Program-made: the position numbers and the translations under genes
Assembly: GCA_030737875.1 (NCBI GenBank)
Contig: CM060912.1
Span: 122,402,993 to 122,466,992 of the forward strand
From: Allium sativum
Taxonomy: Eukaryota; Streptophyta; Magnoliopsida; Asparagales; Amaryllidaceae
DNA: 64,000 nt
Direction: 5' to 3'
Notes under the pieces: generated by a model
Database searches by the model: none
Told to the model about the DNA's origin: nothing
What the model saw: the letters and a program-made list of their open reading frames with translations, nothing else
Part shown: positions 1-12,990 of the stretch, in pieces
Numbering within the stretch: position 1 is the first letter of the stretch
Layout: each line of letters starts with the position of its first letter

Positions 1-1555
1 TTAATTTGATATAACCTTTATGTGATTCAGCCTGCAACATCATATACTTCACAAACTATTAACATCATTGGCTAGCATCGTTTGTAGGAATAGGATAAAA
101 AATAGCAAATATTATATGTGTTTAGGTTGATGCTAGTGGAAGATGTTTCTCAGTTGTGCTAATCGGCTTATTTTTTAATGCGATAATTAGTCCATTCAGT
201 CGTTATATCTTCTCTTAATTTTATACTACCATGTCATGTTAATGAACGACTAGAAAATTTATATTCCAAAGTTCGGTATCTTTATTTTGCTTTTAGTCAT
301 TAGTGTTATCTTCTGTAAAGTATGTTAAACATGTTGTCTATTTTTTGAACAATAATGGGCTAAGAGAGCCCTGTCGGTTTAATAAGATGATAAAAATCTT
401 GTAACAAACTCCTACTTTACAAGCAAACTCTCACATAGTTGTCTATAACTTTTATCCATAAAAACATAAATAAAACAAATTCACACGGATTCAAAAACAT
501 AAAATAAAAAATACAATTACCAAAGCCAAAAATGAAATCAATAATGTCGTATTGACCTTCGACTTCTCAATATAATGCATCTACATATTTTCTATATAGA
601 AACGACTGCAAAATTTCAATTATTTTTTTCTTTCCAAACAACATATGCAAATGCTTTCAAAATAATTAGAATAGGTTGTGTTTTGATGAGGCATATATCG
701 GAAACATATGATTGGTTTTCAATAAAACGTACCAGTTTTCAATATATATATATATATATTAATCTTTTGAGTTTAAAACGGGTTCATGAAAGTTACCATA
801 TGCAAAAAGTTTGCAATCCCTCGATTGGCTAAACAAGACTCTCCAATGGATAACTTTGTGAGCCCTCGATTGGCCGCCTCTATGAGACGAAGATCAAAAA
901 TCTAACGTTCCTATTGTAGTTGATTTTTGATGCTAAATTTACCCATCTTTACAAAAATAAATAAAATCCCTTTAATTTCCCTAGCAAGCAGTGATGTCCA
1001 TTAAGGGTATGATCCTTTAATATATTGAGTTTCAATTGTATGTTGAGGGTCCTTTGGGTTGCATTGGTTATTCTCTTTTTTATCCCAGCACAAACGATGT
1101 TCAAGAGCCATATGGGTATTATTTTCTCAGAATAGAATGAGGAAGTATAGGTTGGTTGCTTTTATTTTTTGAGTTGGGACTTTGGATGCATTTACGGTCA
1201 TTAACAATGGCAAGTATTAACTATAGACAATGTTTTTGAAAGAAAAAATGCGTGATCTTCTAAAAAGAAGAGAGAACACACACACACATATATATAAAAG
1301 ACAGTAACTGCAAACATGCCTGGCACGTAACCAATAGTATACAACCAGCTCAGACTATGGCTATAAGTAAAGGAGATAGATGGATAAGCTCCAGATAAAC
1401 CACTGCTCATCATACTTCAAAATCTAGTTCCGGCAAGGACACCATCTGATTATGAAGTATATCTACTCCTAAATACTACAATAGTCAATCATGAAATACA
1501 TACGAACAGAACAATATAATAAAGAAAAGACTCTAAAACTGCTCCAAAAAGCTCC
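1..1555. other. AT-rich sequence without a recognisable gene
   Basis: No convincing coding region is seen. The short open frames here have no recognisable motif and AT-driven composition. A short TA microsatellite lies near 741-759 and a short CA/TA run near 1276-1297. The part from about 1200 to 1555 directly follows the LINE coding remnant on the minus strand and may be its 3' untranslated region, but I see no clear poly(A) tail or target duplication to fix the LINE end. Confidence 0.5.
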
Positions 1556-2271
1556 TCAACGACAAATACAGATCCTATTATAACTAAAATGTTTTGTGAT
1601 TCTAATAAACAATTTCAAATTATTTCTAACCTTAACAAGAAATTTGTTAAACATAGGATCCCTAATCATCTGATAGTAAGGGTTAGCCATCCAATCTAAA
1701 CAAAAAGAAACAATCTTAACAATTAATTTATCTACAGTATTAGAATCAGAATGAAACATTTTCTGATTTCTATCAAACCAAATAAACCAACAAAAAATAG
1801 TTACTAAAGTATCAAGCACATATCTATGTTTAATGTTAAAATCAAATCTAAAGAAATTCCAGTAAAAATTCATATTCAAAAATTATGATAAAAATTAAAA
1901 ACAAAAATTCTTAATACCATAATTAAAATATATAAAGTTTTAAAACAAGAAAAAAATAAATGATCAACATTTTCATCAAAACGATTACAAAAACAACATT
2001 TAGAATCAAATTTATTATTTTTCTTCCTTAATTGCTCTATAGTATTTAATTTCTCATGCATAATCAGCCACATATGAAATTTGGCTTTGGGCGGAGTATT
2101 TGCCTTCCAAATAAATTTAAAATTTATAATCGAAATGCTTGTAAAATTCAGGAACTTATACATAGATCTTCAAGAGTACTTTAGACTCCTATCAATGCCC
2201 CAATGAATATTATCGCAATTACTACCAATATGATACAATGATAGCTTAGCACATAACATGGCAAATTGCTT
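1556..2271 (-). pseudogene. LINE ORF2 C-terminal remnant (zf-RVT region)
   Basis: This is the 3' part of an L1-type non-LTR retrotransposon ORF2. The frame can be read from about 2271 through a TGA near 2167 to 1876, and then resumes in another frame from 1879 to 1556. It contains the post-RT zinc-binding region: an FKFIWKANTPPKAKFHMWL stretch followed by a CCFCNRFDENVDHLFFSC motif, typical of plant LINE zf-RVT domains. The tail has the usual aromatic FIWFDRNQKMFH segment. At least one in-frame stop and one frameshift make it non-functional. Its missing upstream half matches in type and strand the remnant starting at 58222, so both are probably one copy split by the Helitron. The RT-to-zf-RVT connector seems mostly lost. 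Confidence 0.85.
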
Positions 2272-2404
2272 GAGCACTAATTAAAATCATTTAGCACTAT
2301 AACTGAGTATAAATTGAAGAATATATAATATGTTTGGGTAAATAAGAGGAAAATAAAAGTATCGCCAACAATTTAAGAATATATAATTCATTACTAAAAA
2401 TCCC
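2272..2404 (-). other. Decayed LINE connector next to the Helitron
   Basis: This stretch separates the readable zf-RVT frame from the Helitron start. In one minus frame a weak resemblance to the LINE connector between RT and the zinc-binding region can be imagined, but stops interrupt it. The base at 2404 is an A, as expected on the left side of a Helitron insertion into an AT dinucleotide. Confidence 0.35.
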
Positions 2405-2526
2405 ATCTATTATATTATATGAAAGCACAATCTTTCAACGAAGACCTTTCAGATCCAGATTCTCAAAAAAATTCACAGATCGACACATGTAAAGTGTTTC
2501 AATCCTCGCCATACAGTAGAATTACT

Positions 2527-2594
2527 GTCCTTATCTCTTCAGTGACCGATTATAACATTTATCTACCGTCCTTATCTCTTCAGTGACCGATTAT
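2527..2594 (+). repeat. 27-bp direct repeat in the Helitron 5' region
   Basis: Two identical 27-base copies lie at 2527-2553 and 2568-2594, offset by 41 bases. They start with GTCCTTATCTCTTCAGTGAC. Such subterminal repeats are common in plant Helitrons. Confidence 0.85.
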
Positions 2595-3475
2595 TTTTAA
2601 ATGAATTCTTCGATCCCGGCTACCAAAATACCGTCTGTCGCCCTATGTGTGTATGCTTAGAGTTAGATTTGGCACATACTTTAGCTTAAAAAGAACGCTT
2701 CCTTCCTCACTCTTAAACCCTCTCCCATCACAAAAACGTTGATGGTTCAATTTGTTTTCGTTCTTGGTCTCGGTAAAATAACCCCAAATCTGTTTTGATC
2801 AACTTCTGATTTTTGTATCATTGAACAACCGCCGCTTTACCCTACGGTGAAAAATCTTTATGCAGAGCATCAACTAATAGGCCGATCCACCATGATGGGC
2901 GATTGCAATCTTCCTGTTTGGCTTCAACTCGCACCGAGGGATTGGTTGATAAGTTTGAGCATCTTCCTGTTCTACATCAAAAACGTTTGGATGTCTTTTG
3001 AGAAAGAGAATTGCAGGTTTTACCGTAAGCTGAAAATTAGTGTATTATGTGCTTGAGACCATTTGCAGAGATGAATTCTTTTCCTACTTGCATCAGCCTA
3101 CATTGAAAACTAATATTCCTATTGTTTAACAAGTTCTGCAACACCTTTTGCTTAGTACAAGTCAAAGAAAGCAAATCCACGGCTACAAAAACGTGCAATC
3201 AACGACTAACATTCAACATTTGCAGGTATCCTGACTTATAACATGCTTTCTTCCCCTTTAACTGCATTTGCGGTTTTTCTGTCATTTATAGATCACGTAT
3301 GCCCTTTTTCCAACTGGATGTGTCTTCAGTGTTTACTGCCCAACATTATTTGAGTTGTAAAAGCAAAATTATTACATGTATTCACTAAATAACTTTGTAA
3401 TGTGTACTGATGTTAGTTTGAGTTTCAGCGTACTGTCAACCTATATAAGATCATTTATCATACTTTAGATGGTAT

Positions 3476-3507
<32 letters not shown>

Positions 3508-6424
3508 AGCTAACGTATATCCTTACTATCAACGATCTTTACCACTATTAGCTATATGGTATACAAACGCATTATCAATAAATGCATTCCCATTATGCTG
3601 CGTATTTTATATGCTCACTAAATTATGCAATTTTACCACTGTTAATTATATAATAAATGAACACTATCCTATTCTACAGTATATGTCGTGTACTCCATTT
3701 CCCACTATTAATTATATATAGGTATTTTACAATAATTTACTTATGAATAGAAGAACTATAAATAAATGTAGTTTTTGTTAAGAAGGCACGTACGTAATTA
3801 TGTTATACATGTACAACTAACTGACTGTATATTGCAATTTGTTAAACATGATGCATAGGATTTGATGTTTATAAGAGTTGTTAAGAGGGCATTGTTGTTG
3901 TCACTCATACTTTTCTACAACCAGCTTTAAACAAACATAGTAAAGAGAAGTGCAGACACCTTTAACTCACAATAATTTGGAAGATGTTCTACAGAACAAA
4001 CATGTAAAAACATGTATGCTTCTGCCGAAACATGTCGTTATTACCTATATATATAGATGAACAAGGTGCATTAATATTATTAATAAAAGTATATGTTGCT
4101 TCGTACTTTTTTTATGTGCTATATTGAAAGTTAATGAGGTATTTGCAAAGGAAATTTTTCCTTTTTATTAGCATGTGCAAGGCAGCATGCAAAATAGGGT
4201 GTAAGTGTAACTGTGATTTATTAGCGGACCGTGTATTCTAATTCTTTTAACCAAAGTATGCAATTACTTCCTTTTTGGGTACACATTTATACCTTTTTTA
4301 ATGGAAGTCGCATAACTCTGCAATTGCAATATTTACCACCTTGCATAATGTACCAACTTACTGATTTTTGTTACGATTCCCAAATTATAATGAGTAATCT
4401 ATTTTCCTATATGCTACATTTTTTTGGATATGCTAAGAAAAGCTTTTCAGACTTATTTTTATTCTTATAAAGATCACATTTATAAGTTTAATAAATATAA
4501 AATTTTCAGTCGCAAAATTGGAAAGAACGTTGTCCATCGTGCAATGGCCTTTACGCAAATTAATTATAAAAGAACAGCTATTAAATAAATGTTGGTTTTA
4601 AAATAAATACAGTTCAATACAGTTTTTAGTGATGAACAAATGGAAACAAACATATGATAGTTAATTTTTATTCATGGTCTTATATCCCAATCAGCTATTG
4701 AGATGCTAAATGATTTGTTTTAATTTTTTGCACATTATACATATGTACTGCTAATGTGAGATCACACATCTTTGGGCCATAATATTTCTTAATAGTCTGT
4801 TATGATTAGTCATAGATTCTTGATTTTATCTATATTTTAATTAGTTTTGTTTTCCTTTTTGTTCTATTTTCTGTGTTTCTCTGTATCTTCTGCTAACATT
4901 TTTTCCATATTCTACCCATGTTATCTCTTCCTTTTCTTATGTGGTTTCCAATTATAATCCACTAGAAATTTCTTAGTAATAGACTTGAATCAAGTGAAAT
5001 TTTTTCCATCAGAAACTAAGAAATCATAGAAGTCGCCAAGCATCAACTGCCTCCCCTAACGTTCAATATTTGCTTGTGCTTTGATCCTATCATTCGTTTC
5101 TTCCATTATACCTTCAACACTGAATTCACATTAGTTTCTTCATCATATTCGCCATTGCCAGACCATTCACTATTGCTGCTTACTTTGGTTTCTGAAGCAC
5201 AGTTCCATATTATTATTATTATTATTATCATGCTTTGGTCAGTTTTCAATTTTCTATGTTGTTATTTTTTAAATTTGCAACTTTTATTCTCTAATTAGAA
5301 ATCCAAACACGGGTAATATAATTAATTTGAGTAAGCTGATTTGCAGTTTTGTTCATTGCTACTCCTTTGCTATACCTCTTTTAAATTATTTATATAATTT
5401 AACTGCAATTGGAAAGTTGTTCTATTGCATCAATAGTTTAGACTTGTCCGATAATCCAAGTGATTTTAATTTATAATTTAACAAATTAACATAATTTTCG
5501 CTGTAATTGTTATCATGCATAATTACTGGTTATTTTAATTAAACAATTATGGTATGGACTGCAACCAATAAATTTATTATATTCCACCTAATTCTTGACT
5601 AACATTTTGAGTGACCAAAACCCAGTTAGATATCTCGAGAAGGTGCTCGAGGCTTGCAAATTGTATTATTTATCTATTGATGATTTTAACATAGTAATGG
5701 ATTTGAAGATTCTCACTAGTGATGTCTTTTTTTCTTGCAGATTCTTATCAATAAAATAGATCAGGCACCCTTGAGTATTCAACACCAACTTTAAGATCTT
5801 TCATCTGGCAGTGGTTTAAGTAAAGGTTAAGGTAAGTGTACACAGTGTGCTAGATATTTTCATTTGTTATTTTACACTATACGCACAAGGTTTAACTACA
5901 TTTACAACTATATACAACAAAATTTTAGGCATTAGAGAATTGCATAAACATTTTAGGTAGGTACATGAAGCTATGATTTTTCTTTTGAGGCAGCTCTAAC
6001 TTTTAGTTTGGGTTATACATGCACAATAACATGTTATTGTGTACGAACTTACGTGAGTGTGATGAGTGTGTCACCCAGACGACAGTTTATTAGTAGCTTT
6101 TTAATATGATTTGGACATTCAACTATATTTTACCTGTGACGATACTCAATTTTAAGTGTGGAATCCTTTTATTTGTCCATATACTTTAATTAACCCATCA
6201 TTTTAAACGTAAGCATAATTCTATATCAGAAGCCAAGATCAAATAGATCCGAGAAAACTTTAATATAAACTGCTATGATGTTGAACAAAATGAGCACTCA
6301 TGGCTTTTAAAAAATCATTCCAAAAGTTTTCACAAGTTCACCTTAGCTCCATAAATCCAGATTTTATCTTGGTTACTGAAGAAAAAAGAAAAAAAATTGC
6401 ATGTGGGTTACATGTGTCATAGAG
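2595..6424. other. Helitron body, left part
   Basis: This AT-rich sequence has no recognisable transposase. A gene-like stretch lies around 2847-3056: an open frame of 69 codons flanked by AG- and GT-like splice contexts. Another frame in the same place also reads smoothly for about 20 codons, so neither is secure. Microsatellites include a TTTA run at 3473-3506 and an ATT run near 5210-5230. A pyrimidine-rich stretch ending in CAG near 5728-5740 looks like an intron acceptor, so captured host exons are possible. I cannot name any. Confidence 0.4.
3473..3506 (+). repeat. TTTA microsatellite
   Basis: About eight TTTA units follow one another in the Helitron body. Confidence 0.9.
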
Positions 6425-6429
6425 GTTTT

Positions 6430-7553
6430 TGTAATGTCCCGCAAATCCGTACTATCTGAGTTGACTAAATACCACATACTTCCAACCCAAGAGTTTAGGG
6501 AAAATATAGAAAAATAAATTCCGGGTCAGTCATGGGACTGGTATAAGTAAACAATTTAAAACAGCTTGAGAATTTAAACAATATCTCATAAGACCATGCC
6601 GTATAACACGGAATGGGTTTTTCCCTTATGAGAATCCAAAAGGTTTTTATATCAAAACTCTTTGATATTATAATAGTGTCTAAATCACATAAATAGAAAT
6701 CTAGTGGAACGCTTGCATCTCACGTTCCACATATATAATATACAATCAAAACCGTGAGCACTTTTTGGGGATTTGATTTTTAACAATGACAAGGTATGGA
6801 ACCACCTTTCGCTAGTGTATCTCTAGAGGAGAATACACCGAGTTCAACAAAAACATCTTGCAACTCAGCCACGCATGACTGACCACTCATTTCTCTTGAG
6901 TGTATCGAATGTATATCACTAACGGTTGGAATCAACAGCCGTTTCGCAAATGGGGCAACATTGAATAGAATAAGGAGTTAAATGAATCTCTAGATAGTTG
7001 ATGATACACCCTAATGGGAGCTAGCCACATAGCCATGCTGCCTGCCCGATTTTTGTCATTTCCCGATTGTTGAGGCCTGAGGCTATGATTACTTCTCTCA
7101 TTGATAACACAATTACTTTGAATGCCATATTAGCAGATCCGTTAATCATTAATTGGGTTTACACAAATATTCTGGATATTATGCTAAGGGAATAAATCCG
7201 TTGCCACCATATATATTTGTACAGTCCAACATATGCGATCATTGGAAATATTTTGTCAGACATTCGTCCATATACGTTCGTTCTGGGACGGAACGAAACC
7301 AAAGGCACAATTTCCCTTAATAGAAAAAGTCCTTGCACTCTACTCCGTCTTCAATTTTCTTTGGCATATATGATTAGCAATGCTTATTCCAATACGGAGT
7401 GGTTCTTTGGATAAGAATCCAACCGGTCTCTCCATATTAACAACGTAAAAATGGTCAAACTCTGATAGTCGGTGATTTAACTATCAAATGAAAACATGTC
7501 CGTGTGCACACAACGATACTTATTTCTAAATGGAATTATCGATCACATCATCA

Positions 7554-7584
<31 letters not shown>

Positions 7585-9083
7585 TTCCTTATTCTCTATA
7601 TTTTGAAAATATATGTTATTAATGTTGGAAAACATTTCCATCTCTTATTCACGCATCACTACCATTCCACAACTATTAGTCCCTAACTGTAAACTAATAA
7701 GAGAACAATTCTCTAAGTATCAATCCCGAAGGTCGAAACCAACATTAGATCGATACTCAAAAAGTCGTTCAACTCAACTAATTTCCAGTCAATTTCTAAT
7801 TCTGCTTAACTCTATTTCTTTAACTCCATTTGATTAACTTCTTATCAACACGATCATTTTAAATCTGCAAATCATTTGCTTTTAGATCATCGTTCACTTT
7901 AAAACGTATATCTCCCAGGATTTTATTTATAAAATTCCTTCTCGTTTATAATATTCTATTTTAAGTTCGTTTCATTATCGAATTCTATAAATATTGATAT
8001 CTAGTTTATCAAATCTTCTTAAAAATATTCTAACTCCTTAAATTTCCGAAAAAATTCGCCATAACCTCCTTTGTACGGGGAGCATCGGGAAAATCCCCAA
8101 ACCGCCACACAGGCCTCTCCAATCAAAAAGAAAAAGAAACAGCCAAGCGGCTTGCCGATACGGCGCATAAAATCTCATATTCAATTTAAATATGAACCTT
8201 TTGTCGAGCATTATATTTATATATCTTCGCTAACTTCATTCCAAAGCTGTCTCATGTATATCCCTACATTTCTAATTCATTTCAACTTAATACACTTGTT
8301 TTAACTCAACTCGTTAATTGATTCGTTAATCAACTCTTTTGCCTATTTCACTTTCATATTTGAATATAATACGCTCAAAAATATTTCAACTTACTTATAA
8401 ACTAGTCAATTTCCATTTTCCAATTCAGGTTTCATATTCGATTTAAATATGAAGTCACGAGTTTAATTTACTTATTCAAAGTCAACTTGATTCAATCGTT
8501 TTAACTAAATTTGTTAATTAGTTTGTTAATTAACTCCTTTTCTTAGTTCACTTGATTTGTGAACATCGTTTATAAATTAAATTGTTCATTACCTATCTTA
8601 ACCCAAGTCTTCATTTCAAACCTATTTGAAACTTAATCCTTTTTATTTACAAACACCATTTTATTTAACAAGTCTCGCTTTTAAATTCTTTTGAAATAAA
8701 TATTTCTACTTTGGAAAAATAAATTTCCCTTTTCAATTTAACACTTGTATTTATATTTCCTTAATTTTTCAATGATAATTCATTTCACCTCATTTATAAG
8801 CTTTGTTTATAAATGAACTGCTTGTTTTAATTATTCAAAACAAGTTAATATTTTTGTTCTATTCAAATTTCAAATTCTATTTTTAGAAAAAATAGAATTT
8901 TCCCTTTAAATCTCTAAATTCCTTTTCACGATATTTTTAAATATCAATATTTAGGCCCAGTGGTATTTTAAACACACAAAACACCCAATTCAACAATCAC
9001 GGGTTTTCTAACACTGTATATATGGTAATATATATGAAAACAAACAATAAATAAATTTGAGAAATCCAGTTGGATACCTCCAA
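6430..9083 (-). repeat. Element C 3' LTR, first part (left copy)
   Basis: Collinear with 41822-42859 plus 52911-54515 of the right copy. The similarity stops near 9083, where foreign sequence (CACTA remnant, element A) begins. It contains one copy of the 110-nt module (7683-7792), an AT microsatellite near 7557-7586, and a block near 8040-8175 that also occurs in the internal region of D. On the plus strand a small open frame at 7217-7414 is antisense to the element. Confidence 0.9.
7683..7792 (-). ncRNA. 110-nt paired-end module, copy in left LTR of C
   Basis: The plus-strand ends are CTAACTG and CAGTCAA. On the minus (sense) strand the two 7-nt ends can pair completely when G-U pairs are allowed. 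The central segment corresponds to a short CC-UUCG-GG motif on the sense strand. Functional RNA is an inference; the repeat itself is seen directly. Confidence 0.5.
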
Positions 9084-9703
9084 GGAAGTGGTTTCCTTGC
9101 TTACCACTTTAACAAATAATGTCCTAATCCAATACCTATAAATAACAACCCAGTTTTGAATAGTTGAATAGTAAGTTAATACTGTGTGATACATGCTATA
9201 TATGCTAAACTTATGTAATGATTTCATGTTCTCCGCACCATTTGGCTTCAGTCCCCAGTTTTGGTAGATCTACTCGGTCCATATATACGCATGCTCTCTT
9301 ATTTATCTGCCAGACCCTTATCACCTTTGAAATCTGGGTATTTTGAGTTTGTTGTGTTCGGAATTGCAGAAATACCTAAAATGATTACAAATTTTTTAGA
9401 CTAAATTTGGGCATGTTTCTCTTGCACTTTTGTTTACTCGAGTTCTTGGAATAGCCCATTCTTTAATCTTTTAAAATGTGATTTGAAATTATTATGGTTT
9501 TTGCAATGTTGTGATGTTTTCAACTTGGTAAAAGCTCCTACACAATAGCTATAGCCTCTCATTTACCCTGTTTATCATTCTTTTAGTACTGACAGTTATC
9601 TTTTGCATCAAAAAAATTGAGCTTCTCATTTTGCATGCTGTAAGTAGGTTGGCCTAAACTTATACAATCATTTACATTTTAGCTAGTGATTTTGTTTATG
9701 CAG

Positions 9704-10994
9704 TGGAGTACAACATGCATTCATAATGTTTACAAAGTGCCTATCATAGGATGCGCTTTCTGCGATATGCGTTTACACAAGGTGAAAATTTTAATTTTAA
9801 TTTTCTTTGCTGTAATGAAGTGTCCATAAGAGTTGAACTTATAAAAATGGTTGTGATCATTTTTTTTTGTGCAAATCCAGGTGGTCTGCTAGAAGAAGTG
9901 CACTCTTGACTTTCACGTTGAGGAGCAATTCACAATGAAAGATTGTTATCTTGCATGGCATCTCTCCCTGGCCAATGTGGAAGAGCTGATTGGTTAGTTT
10001 TTCACCTGTTTACATTATCTCTTATGACGCTTTTGTTTTTGCATTCATCAGCCAAGTGCCTGCGCTATTTGCCAGTAGTATTCACGAATATCACACGTTC
10101 TCGTATCATCCAAGTATGCGGTAATATGTTTGAACATCACGTACCACTACTGTAGCAAACTCATCCATTTTTTACTTAGAAAAAAGAAGGGTTCTAACTG
10201 CAATCTATCTCGGATGGATTTGGTTCCCAATGGCGAGTGCCTTTGCTGTTGGGATTAGGAGTATACACGTAAGTCTTTTATTTTCAAACTGTTAGTGTTT
10301 CATTAGTCATACTGTCTTGCCCCTGTATGGTTGTGACTTCACTTTCTATGTTAAGTTCTATATGTAATTTTCTTATGTACTGCATGGAGGGATAAAAAAT
10401 AGTTTTTTTATTGTATAATAACACTTGGATGGAAAAATATATAAACTTGCAATTTGATATATACGTGAGGCACATGCAAATCCAACTTGTGTTTGCAAAT
10501 CCAACTTGTGCAGGACACTTCAAAATTAGATCATGAATGAGCATAGGCAGACATACTATCATGTTTTCCATTGAAGAAGGCAGTAGTATATTAAAAAAAT
10601 AGTCCATTTCTAATCAGTAGCTATATTAATTGATGAGTTACATGAGCTATTTGAATGCTCAAATATTCTTTGTCACTTGCAATGAAATCCATGTTTTCTC
10701 ATTATTGATGCTCGTAACATAGGAATATTTTGGTAATCTGGTGAACATATTGAGCTCTTTGATTGTCTAATATAAGCAATACTTAACACTATTAGTGCAA
10801 GATAAGAAACTATCCGGCTCCATTTGCAAATACTAATTTCCTTTGCAATGGTACTGATCTTTCATTTTAAATTTCCAGAGAATAAAGATGAAGTGAAAAG
10901 AATAGAAAAGGAGACCGAAAAAATGAACTCAGAGGAACAAAAATCACAGCTATCAGTGCAAGATATGCCATCCTTAGAACTTAACCAGTACCAG
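9704..10994 (+). pseudogene. Captured multi-exon host-like gene fragment in CACTA
   Basis: Four exon-like segments have splice-type borders: 9704-9781, 9881-9992, 10180-10268 and 10881-10994. The reading phase is consistent across the first three: exon 1 ends in phase 0, exon 2 is 37 codons plus one base, and exon 3 begins with the two completing bases and ends in phase 0. Exon 1 encodes a segment with IIGCAFCDMRLHK, and exon 2 a VVC-stop-KKC start. This gives a CxxC plus CxxxC pattern that could be a small zinc-binding unit. Exon 2 continues with FHVEEQFTMKDCYLAWHLSL. Exon 4 is charged (EVKRIEKETEKMNSEEQK). One TAG in exon 2 breaks the frame. I do not recognise the parent gene. Gene capture by CACTA elements is well known, but here it is inferred from structure alone. 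Confidence 0.5.
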
Positions 10995-11520
10995 GTGCTT
11001 ACTCAATCCTATGAATTGTCTTGGGGTGTTTATTTAAAAGATAATTTCACACAAACTTACGATGATTCGCTCTAGATTTTGGTGGATTTTGGCTAGGTTC
11101 TTCCAGGTTTGAATCCCTTATGCTTTCTTTCATTTTGTCCAACAATATTTTTTCTTGCTGCAGCTTCTCCTCATCAATCATTTTAAGGACCTAAGGTTTC
11201 TCATTTTTCATTTTTTTTACACTATTTCATTGCTGCAGCATATTTCCAGTCTAATTTTCTCACTCGGTACTCAGGGAAAACCATATGTTCATTTATGGAT
11301 GGATGGTCGTCGGCCACGTAGGGTATTCTTATGCATCTTTGGTTGACAATTTTTTTATCTTTCTTATGTATCTTTTGCGTTAGATCGATGTATGTATTTT
11401 GAAACGGTTATGTTTTTTATAATGGGTTTAATTGGTGATGTACTATGTGTATGTTGATCGAATATTATGTTAATTAATATATATGTGAATTTTTTATATT
11501 AGTAAGGTGTATGTAAGTTA

Positions 11521-11856
11521 CAACAGCAAAAAAATTTGTAATAAAATATTTTACAAAGGTGTGAAATAGTTTTAATATTATGGAAGTCACAACTGTAATC
11601 ACCAGTTGTCATACATATGCTTTGACGTTACAACAGAATATACAACAACGGGGAATAAAAGTTGTAATAAAATATTTTACAATGGTGAAAAAAAGTTGTA
11701 AAATATACATATTACAATGGTGTTGCAACAGTGCAAAAAAGTTGTAAAAGATATTGGTCTATTACAACTTCTTAATACACGACGGTTTGCCCACCGTTGT
11801 AAAATGTATATTACAACGGTGTTCCACTATTGTAATAGGGTCATTTTGTTGTAGTG
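11521..11856 (+). repeat. CACTA subterminal repeat region
   Basis: More than ten TTGTAA or TTACAA motifs occur in both orientations and run up to the terminal GTTGTAGTG. In CACTA elements such motifs bind the element's own DNA-binding protein. Confidence 0.7.
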
Positions 11857-11935
11857 AGTATAGATAAGAATAAGGTTGCACTGCACTGTCACCACAAAGA
11901 AGATGGTTAATCGTTTTCTCTGTACAGATTGAACG

Positions 11936-12990
11936 ATGAGTCGATACACGAGGGGTACTGGTAGAGGAGCCAATAATGGGAATGCTGCTGAGATGAGGAC
12001 GATGTTTACTGACCTCGTGAGAGAGATGCTTAGGGAAGTGCAAGGAGCCGTTCCTAATGCTGCTAATGGTGGTGGTGCAGCGGTGCAGTGCCTAGGACCG
12101 ATTTCACCAAGCTCAACAAGGATTATACTAGTCTTGGTGGGAACGGAGTCGGCTACGGATGTTCAGGATTGGTTGGATAGCTGCGAGCGTATCTTCGAAG
12201 ACTTAGGTATCGAGGACACGATGAAAGAAGGCTTGCATCCCGTCAGCTGCAAAGACGGGCAATGAATTGGTGGAATGCTATAAAGGCAGCTACTCCAGAA
12301 GATCAGATTACATGGGATCAGTTTAAGGCTCGCTTTAGCGATAAGTTTATCCCAGCTGCTCAGAAGTCAGAACTGTTTAGGAAGTTTCTAGAGCTTAAGC
12401 AGAATTGAAGGGCAGTTTCAGAGTATGTTGCAAAGTTCGATACTTTGTCGAAATACGGATTATCTTTGATTGACACTGCCGAGAAGAAGAACGAAAAGTT
12501 TATAACTGGTTTGGATGGATACTTGGGGTAAAGGCTTATTAACCACATCGATGAGACGTTTGAATCGATTGTGGGGAAAGCTTTAAGGTCAGAGAGTCTA
12601 TACCCTAAGTCGAAGACCGAGGTTACATCTGCAGAGGAGCCAAAGCCTCAAGCAAGCGGTGGAGGTAAGAATGGTTCTCAGAATAAGAGAAAGCAGAATC
12701 AGAGCAAGGATGGCCAGAAGAAAAAGAACAAGAAAGACGTTGAGTGCTTTCACTGTGGAAAGAAGGGCTACTATGCCAAAGAGTGTCAGGCCAAGCCAGC
12801 GGATAGGAAGTGCTTCAACTGTGGCCAAGTCGGACATCAAAAGGATAAATATCCACAACCTTTGAAAGAGAAGAAGATCGTGAAAGCATATGCTATCAGT
12901 GCTGTTCCTTCTTCGTCGAATGCCCCAACTGTGGCGGAGAAGGGAAAGAATGTTGTTATCCAAGGTATGCTTTCTGTTTATGATGTTCCA
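11936..12990 (+). pseudogene. gag: Element A gag
   Basis: The polyprotein starts with MSRYTRGTGRGANN at 11936. A retrotransposon gag domain follows: VQDWLDSCERIFEDLG, then after a frameshift near 12250 NWWNAIKAATPEDQITWDQF and AVSEYVAKFDTLSKYG. Stops occur near 12406 and 12529. After a basic Lys-rich region come two CCHC zinc knuckles, both damaged: in the first (CFHCGKKGYYAKEC) the His is replaced by Tyr, and in the second the last Cys is replaced by Tyr. Both are single transitions, as expected from decay of methylated cytosines. The capsid-forming role is known for the family; this copy cannot be functional. Confidence 0.9.

Larger units (their letters stand above)
9084..11856 (+). mobile_element. 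CACTA (En/Spm-like) remnant, right end only
   Basis: The right terminus reads TTTGTTGTAGTG ending at 11856, the reverse complement of a CACTACAACAAA start, which is the hallmark of plant CACTA transposons. The last 340 bases carry many short TTGTAA/TTACAA motifs in both orientations, as CACTA subterminal regions do. No matching CACTACAA left end is found in this stretch. The left limit of 9084 is where homology to element C's LTR stops, so the left half of the transposon was probably deleted together with the 5' end of element A and about 0.7 kb of C's LTR. Host-like exons lie inside (9704-10994). Confidence 0.65.

Noticed and set aside
575..832. Open frame of 85 codons
   Set aside because: AT-driven composition, contains a TA microsatellite (YIYIYI), no motif.
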